Source: Rhodocyclaceae bacterium (GTDB taxonomy: Bacteria; Pseudomonadota; Gammaproteobacteria; Burkholderiales; Rhodocyclaceae). From it: DNA of 8,519 nucleotides. The stretch lies in NCBI GenBank assembly GCA_018262875.1, contig JADFDL010000060.1, forward strand, positions 1-8,519, written 5' to 3'. The position numbers were made by a program, and so were the translations under genes. The notes below the pieces were generated by a model, which saw nothing but the letters and a program-made list of their open reading frames with translations, was not told the origin of the DNA and did not search any database. The stretch's first letter is position 1; each line of letters opens with the position of its first letter. Shown here piece after piece: positions 5,880 to 8,519 of the stretch.

Positions 5880-6472
5880 CCGACACCCGCCGCAAGCGCC
5901 AGGACGGCGTGCGCACGCTCGAGGACCTGCGCATCCGCTGCGTCATCGATACCGAGACCGGCTGCTGGCTGTGGCGCGGGGCGTTCACGATCAGCAGCGA
6001 CCGCCGCGGCCAGCCGACCAGTCGTGTGTGGCTGCCGGATGCGGCGCCGGGCGCGAAGACCGGCACAGCCACGCGCGCCGCATGGTTGCTGTCCGGGCGT
6101 CCGCTCGCTGCCGGGCATGTCGTCTGGCGCAGCGTGTGCACCGACTCGGCCTGCATCAACCCAGCGCACGGCGCAGCCGGCACGCGCACGGCGATGCACG
6201 CGGCCTTCGTTGCTGACGGTCGGCTGCGTGGCGATCCGCGCCGCGCCGCGATCAACGCGCGCAACCGAGCAAGCATGCTGGTGCCGGTGGAGAAGGTGCG
6301 CCAGGCCGAGGCGATGTTCGCCGCCGGCGCGATGCAGAAGACGGTGCGCGCCGTCGTCGGCATCAGCGCGAACTCGGCGGCGCAGATCCGCAAGGGGCTG
6401 CACCCGAACTGCTCCGGCCAGGTGCGCGCAGTGGCCAACGCCAGCGTGTTCACGATGAGGGCTGCAGCATGA
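5876..6472 (+). CDS. HNH/His-Me finger endonuclease-like protein with degenerate active site, 198 aa
   Basis: The N-terminal domain resembles phage HNH (His-Me finger) endonucleases: VIDTETGCWLWRGAF (23-37), then RAAWLLSGRPLAAGHVV (67-83), then a zinc-knuckle-like C88-x4-C93 and INPAH (94-98). In the family the line normally reads H-x-C-(D/N)-N-x-x-C-(V/I)-N-P-x-H, with the first His as general base. Here that place appears to be Ser86 and no His lies between 82 and 97, so nuclease activity may be lost. The C-terminal part (about 133-172, VEKVRQAEAMFAAGAMQKTVRAVVGISANSAAQIRKG) looks like a helix-turn-helix. DNA binding without cutting is therefore plausible. The start is ATG in ATGA, with GGGGGT ten bases upstream. 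It ends in Ala-Ala-Ala and ATGA. Confidence 0.7.
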   Translation: MTDTRRKRQDGVRTLEDLRIRCVIDTETGCWLWRGAFTISSDRRGQPTSRVWLPDAAPGAKTGTATRAAWLLSGRPLAAGHVVWRSVCTDSACINPAHGAAGTRTAMHAAFVADGRLRGDPRRAAINARNRASMLVPVEKVRQAEAMFAAGAMQKTVRAVVGISANSAAQIRKGLHPNCSGQVRAVANASVFTMRAAA

Positions 6473-6621
6473 TCCTCAACCTCAACGACCCGCAGTCGGT
6501 GGCCGACTGGTTCCACGTGAACCCGAAGCGCCACGCCGAGTTCCTGCGCTGGGCGCTGCGCAACGAGGCCTATGCGCAGTTCTGGCCGGCGATCGAGGCG
6601 AGCCGGGAGTTGGTGAAGTGA
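6469..6621 (+). CDS. Small phage protein upstream of RusA, 50 aa
   Basis: The gene is bounded by ATGA upstream and GTGA downstream. The peptide starts LNLNDPQSVADWFHVNPKRHAEFL and continues with a helical, aromatic-rich segment (RWALRNEAYAQFWPAIEASREL). It is soluble, has no Cys, and looks mostly alpha-helical. Short proteins of this appearance often directly precede rusA in proteobacterial phage genomes, in my recollection, which supports it being real, but no activity is known to me. It could be a RusA partner or serve mainly for translational coupling. Confidence 0.68.
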   Translation: MILNLNDPQSVADWFHVNPKRHAEFLRWALRNEAYAQFWPAIEASRELVK

Positions 6622-7073
6622 TCGCGTTTCACGTTCCCGGCGCACCACAGGGCAAGGGCCGGCCGAAGATCGTGAAGATCGGCGGCTTCTCCCGCATGGC
6701 GACACCGTCGAAGACCGTGGCCTACGAGGGCCTGATCGCGCACGCCGCAATGGCTGCAATGGCCGGCGCCCCGCTGTTCGAGGGCCCGGTCGGCTGCGAG
6801 TTGACGATCCATTGCGCGGTGCCGCAGAGCTGGTCCGGCAAGAAGCAGCGCTCGGCGCTGGCCAGCGAGATCCTGCCGACATCGAAGCCGGACATCGACA
6901 ACGTGGTCAAGGCCATCTTCGACGGCTGCAACGGCGTGCTGTGGCGCGACGACGTGCTGGTGGTGGAACTGGCTGTGCGCAAGCGCTACGCGGCCACGCC
7001 GGGCGTCTACGTCAAGGCCTGGGCGCTGGTTGAGCGGGTTGTGCAGGCTGATCTGATGGGGGCTGCGGCGTGA
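6618..7073 (+). CDS. rusA: RusA-family Holliday junction resolvase, 151 aa
   Basis: It cleaves four-way DNA junctions formed during phage replication and recombination and would clear branched DNA before packaging. The family marks are clear: the N-terminal strand FHVPGAPQGKGRP (4-16), the metal-binding KPDIDN (90-95, D92 and D94), then VVKAIFDGCNGVLWRDD (96-112, acidic pair D111-D112), followed by VELAVRKRY. These acidic residues correspond to the catalytic carboxylates known in E. coli RusA. At 151 residues it is somewhat longer than the 120-residue E. coli enzyme, with an insert around 45-85 and a longer C-terminus ending Gly-Ala-Ala-Ala. The GTG start overlaps the previous stop. It is followed by a 22-base gap, the only real gap in the early operon. 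Confidence 0.93.
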   Translation: MIAFHVPGAPQGKGRPKIVKIGGFSRMATPSKTVAYEGLIAHAAMAAMAGAPLFEGPVGCELTIHCAVPQSWSGKKQRSALASEILPTSKPDIDNVVKAIFDGCNGVLWRDDVLVVELAVRKRYAATPGVYVKAWALVERVVQADLMGAAA

Positions 7074-7095
7074 AGTTTGGGCTCAACGGATTAAG

Positions 7096-7221
7096 GTGTG
7101 GAAGCTGACCGAGCTGGCGCTGCGCTGGCCACTGCCGGCCGCCGTGCTCATCGTCGCCGCCGCGGTGTTCGCATCCGGCGCGCTCGGGGCGCCGTCGTGC
7201 TTTCCGGGACTGATGACGTGA
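7096..7221 (+). CDS. Putative single-span membrane peptide, 41 aa
   Basis: Starting at GTG 7096, 41 codons run to a TGA that overlaps the next GTG. The peptide has a short N-terminal part with Lys3 and Arg10, then an uninterrupted hydrophobic segment (about 13-31, LPAAVLIVAAAVFASGALG), then a short Pro/Cys tail. This fits one transmembrane helix or an uncleaved signal anchor. The ribosome-binding site is weak (GGA at 7088-7090). A hydrophobic Ala/Val run can arise by chance in GC-rich DNA, so the call rests mostly on the coupled end and the operon position. If real it might be an early inhibitor, superinfection-exclusion or holin-like peptide; none of these can be asserted. Confidence 0.5.
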   Translation: MWKLTELALRWPLPAAVLIVAAAVFASGALGAPSCFPGLMT

Positions 7222-7433
7222 AGTGCTGCCTATGCGGCCGCCGGCTCCGCAAGGCCGCGGCCACGATCCCGGCCGTCGACACCGGCCCGACGCCGCACCC
7301 CGCCGGATCAGTCGGCCCGACCTGCGCGCGCAAGGCTGGGCTGCTGGTGCCGAGCCTGTTCACGCGGCGAAGGGTGGCTGTGCGCAGGGTGCGGGTGCGG
7401 CGCGATGCTGGGCAGATGGAGATTGCCGGTTGA
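7218..7433 (+). CDS. Small Cys4/basic phage protein, 71 aa
   Basis: GTG 7218 overlaps the preceding stop and the end forms TTGA with the next gene. The N-terminus reads KCCLCGRRLRKAAATIPA (C3, C4, C6), followed about 30 residues later by GPTCARKAG (C36). This CxC/CxxC...GPxCARK arrangement is one I associate with small phage zinc-ribbon-like proteins. The second half is strongly basic (RRRVAVRRVRVRR), which suggests nucleic-acid contact. An in-frame GTG at 7098 would extend it by 40 low-quality residues antiparallel in character to the membrane peptide frame, so 7218 is preferred. Position just before the Q-like gene makes a transcription role possible, but unproven. Confidence 0.68.
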   Translation: MKCCLCGRRLRKAAATIPAVDTGPTPHPAGSVGPTCARKAGLLVPSLFTRRRVAVRRVRVRRDAGQMEIAG

Positions 7434-7849
7434 CACACGAAAACTTTGCCGCCGACATCCCTTCGAGCCTTGTCGAAGCCGACGAGGCGCTGACCCTTTA
7501 CGGCCGCTGGGCCTCTGAACGCGAGACGCGCCGACGCTGCGGAAGTGCAGAGCGCGACTATCGACCCGAGGGCTGGCAGGCAGTGGACGCAAGGCGCGAA
7601 TCCAAACCGTTGCGCATGACGTTGCAGGATGCGTTGGTGTGCCAGCGTGCGCTCGCCAGGGTGCCGGACGTGGAACGCGCGGTGCTGGCGGTGCTGTACG
7701 TGCCCCGGCGCATGCCCGTCGACCAGCAGTTCCGCCTGTTGCGTCTCCCCCCCAGGCTCACGCAGCAGCGCCACCTGTCGGGCCTGCGGATGTTTGACGA
7801 CATGCGCAGATTGGTATACTCGCGCCCCAATGACGCGGTGTCAGGGTAG
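7430..7849 (+). CDS. Putative Q-like late antiterminator / sigma-region-4-like regulator, 139 aa
   Basis: The protein opens with ALTLYGRWASERETRRRCGSAERDYRP (20-46), then after a polar spacer has DALVCQRALARVPDVERAVLAVLYV (67-91) and ends with a basic helical segment (RLLRLPPRLTQQRHLSGLRMFDDMRRLVYSR). The pattern L-x-x-W/Y-G-R-W followed by a DAL...LP..ER..L...YV block is what I recall of phage late-gene antiterminators of the Q / DUF1133-like kind, which bind polymerase at a late promoter. Support from context is strong: it is the last gene of the early operon, and a promoter and a terminator follow at once. The TTG start is set by the TTGA overlap and GGAG at 7418-7421. A generic helix-turn-helix regulator is the alternative. 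Confidence 0.6.
   Translation: MTHENFAADIPSSLVEADEALTLYGRWASERETRRRCGSAERDYRPEGWQAVDARRESKPLRMTLQDALVCQRALARVPDVERAVLAVLYVPRRMPVDQQFRLLRLPPRLTQQRHLSGLRMFDDMRRLVYSRPNDAVSG
7794..7820 (+). promoter_or_regulatory. Sigma-70-type extended -10 promoter, candidate late promoter (pR'-like)
   Basis: A -35 TTGACG (7794-7799) is followed after 15 bases by TATACT (7815-7820). A TG two bases upstream of the -10 (7812-7813) gives the extended form TGGTATACT. The spacer is short, but the extended -10 can offset this. It lies inside the last codons of the Q-like gene and points at the late region, the same place as lambda pR' relative to Q. Transcription would start near 7828. Confidence 0.6.
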
Positions 7850-8095
7850 CGGCAAGCCTGAAGGCTGGGCCGGCTGACCCCGCAGCAAACCAGACCAGCC
7901 CGGCGCAAGCTCGGCGGGTTTCGCGTTTCTGGCTCCTGCAATCCAGCCGCTTCGCGCAGCACACGGCCGCCAGGTCACGCGCATCAGGCTGGCCCCAGCC
8001 GGAGGTGGGCAAACACCGGCAGCCCGAGACGTGGTGACAAGCCGGCCCGCGCGTCTCCCGTGCTGGTACAGCGGCGGGCGAGGGCAACCACACGC
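7850..8095 (+). other. Non-coding late leader region between Q-like gene and HNH gene
   Basis: This 246-base stretch is the only sizeable gap between genes. It contains a small AGCC-TGAA-GGCT hairpin (7855-7866), the candidate terminator (7897-7928), and about 165 bases of GC-rich sequence in which I see no gene. One frame stays open to 8108 but has no convincing start or motif. A 15-codon reading frame starts at the ATG at 7830, almost at the predicted transcription start, and stops at 7877. The region is best read as an untranslated leader for late genes. Confidence 0.5.
7897..7928 (+). terminator. Candidate tR'-like terminator downstream of the late promoter
   Basis: AGCCCGGCG (7897-7905) pairs with CGGCGGGTT (7912-7920) around a CAAGCT loop. 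The stem has nine positions, with one G-G mismatch and one G-U pair. It is followed by a weak, interrupted T-tract (TTTCGCGTTT). A transcript from the promoter at 7794-7820 would end after roughly 100 nucleotides, comparable in logic to the lambda 6S RNA. The poor T-tract limits confidence. Confidence 0.45.
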
Positions 8096-8434
8096 ATGGG
8101 CAGACTGACATCGCTGAAGCCGAGGCTGCAGGCGCCTCAGCCGAAGCTGCGCACCTGGTCATCAGGCGATGAGCGCATCCGAGGCTCATCGCTGCAGGTG
8201 ATCCGCGAGCGCATCCTGTCCAGAGACTGCGGGCTGTGCGTCTGTGTCAGGTGCCAGAACAGCGACGTGGTCAGGCCCGCCAGCATCGTCGACCACCGCG
8301 TGCCCCTGTGGGCAGGCGGCCGAGAGACAGACGAGAACAGGCAATCCATCAGTGCCGAGTGCCATGACATGAAGAGCGCGCATGAGGCGAGATGCAGGGC
8401 GCGTGGGGCGTTCGAGGCGTGGGACGGCTCGTAG
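8096..8434 (+). CDS. HNH endonuclease next to the packaging region, 112 aa
   Basis: The protein begins MGRLTSLKPRLQAP, an N-terminus typical of the small HNH enzymes encoded just before phage terminases. The motif residues are visible: a helix VIRERILSRD (35-44), a cysteine cluster CGLCVCVRC (45-53), the HNH core VDHRVPLWAGG with D66-H67, N81 in DENRQ, and ECHDMKSAHE with H90. In the HK97 family (gp74) this enzyme assists terminase in cutting cos DNA. The usual second zinc pair reads C-x-x-C-H, but here only C89 is kept and Ser86 stands at the first position; the extra cysteines at 45 and 48 might compensate. AGGG at 8080-8083 is the likely ribosome-binding site. The ATG at 8096 is preferred over a GTG at 8060. 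It would be the first late gene. Confidence 0.85.
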   Translation: MGRLTSLKPRLQAPQPKLRTWSSGDERIRGSSLQVIRERILSRDCGLCVCVRCQNSDVVRPASIVDHRVPLWAGGRETDENRQSISAECHDMKSAHEARCRARGAFEAWDGS

Positions 8435-8519
8435 CCACGATGTGGCACTGATCGTGCCGCCTGGGCCGTCCTGGTGGGCCAGGGGGGGTCAAATCCCTGT
8501 GACCTTCCGCCTTCGAAAC
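8434..8519. other. Symmetric, G-tract-containing non-coding segment, candidate cos/packaging site
   Basis: After the HNH stop come several exact inverted repeats: GCCAC/GTGGC (8434-8446), GGCAC/GTGCC (8444-8458), CACGAT/ATCGTG (8436-8456), CCTGG/CCAGG (8470-8483) and GGTCA/TGACC (8487-8504). A run of seven G lies at 8482-8488 and a TTCGAA palindrome at 8512-8517. Cohesive-end phages of the HK97 type cut their DNA between the HNH gene and the small terminase gene, in sequence with two-fold symmetry. Position and symmetry fit, but no cut site can be read. A GTG frame from 8454 stays open to the window end without recognisable protein sequence. Confidence 0.35.

Noticed and set aside
4741..6882. 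Very long open frame on the - strand (713 codons)
   Set aside because: It lies opposite the helicase, HNH-like and RusA genes, whose motifs are intact. Its translation is Arg/Ala/Val/His-rich without motifs, as expected of a reverse-frame shadow in GC-rich DNA.
7070..7108. Twelve-codon GTG frame overlapping the rusA stop
   Set aside because: It is too short and overlaps the following gene by 13 bases in another frame. It could aid coupling but there is no evidence of a product.
7878..8108. Open frame of about 77 codons across the late leader
   Set aside because: It has no ATG, no ribosome-binding site and no protein-like features, and it crosses the terminator candidate.
8434..8458. Hairpins after the HNH gene as a rho-independent terminator
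   Set aside because: No T-tract follows either stem, and stopping transcription before the terminase genes would make little sense.
8454..8519. GTG frame open to the window end as the start of the small terminase gene
   Set aside because: Only 22 codons are visible; they do not resemble a terminase N-terminus and they run through the symmetric G-tract region.

Overview
The window is GC-rich throughout, with genes packed head to tail on the + strand. It reads as the early-to-late transition of a lambdoid-type tailed phage or prophage from a high-GC proteobacterium. A beta- or gamma-proteobacterial host is my inference from codon and protein style; nothing in the window fixes the species. No host housekeeping gene, tRNA, rRNA, insertion sequence, integrase or CRISPR array is visible.

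Layout. (a) 2-417: the 3' end of an unknown gene and a small winged-helix protein. (b) 414-3577: a DNA-processing block with an SNF2/DEAD-type helicase, a beta-class DNA methyltransferase, two 58-residue proteins and an MmcB-like PD-(D/E)xK nuclease-fold protein. (c) 3574-5790: the replication block with a small Cys protein, a lambda-O-like initiator, an unknown 117-residue protein and a DnaB-type helicase core. Inside the initiator gene lie a perfect hairpin and a cluster of heptamer repeats, a candidate replication origin. (d) 5787-7433: a possible 30-residue peptide, an HNH-like protein with a degenerate active site, a 50-residue protein, a RusA resolvase, a 41-residue membrane peptide and a Cys4 protein. 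(e) 7430-7928: a putative Q-like late antiterminator, a strong sigma-70-like promoter at its 3' end, and a hairpin terminator about 100 bases further on. (f) 8096-8519: an HNH endonuclease followed by a symmetric, G-tract-containing non-coding stretch that may be the cos/packaging site. The terminase genes would be expected just beyond the window.

How it works together. From 2 to 7849 almost every junction is a four-base stop/start overlap of the form NTGA (15 of them), so this is one translationally coupled early operon. Proposed flow: the initiator binds its repeats and recruits the helicase core; the SNF2-type helicase, nuclease-fold protein and RusA handle forks and recombination intermediates; the methyltransferase modifies the phage DNA. 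The last early product, the Q-like protein, would then let polymerase starting at the 7794-7820 promoter read through the terminator into the HNH, terminase and structural genes.
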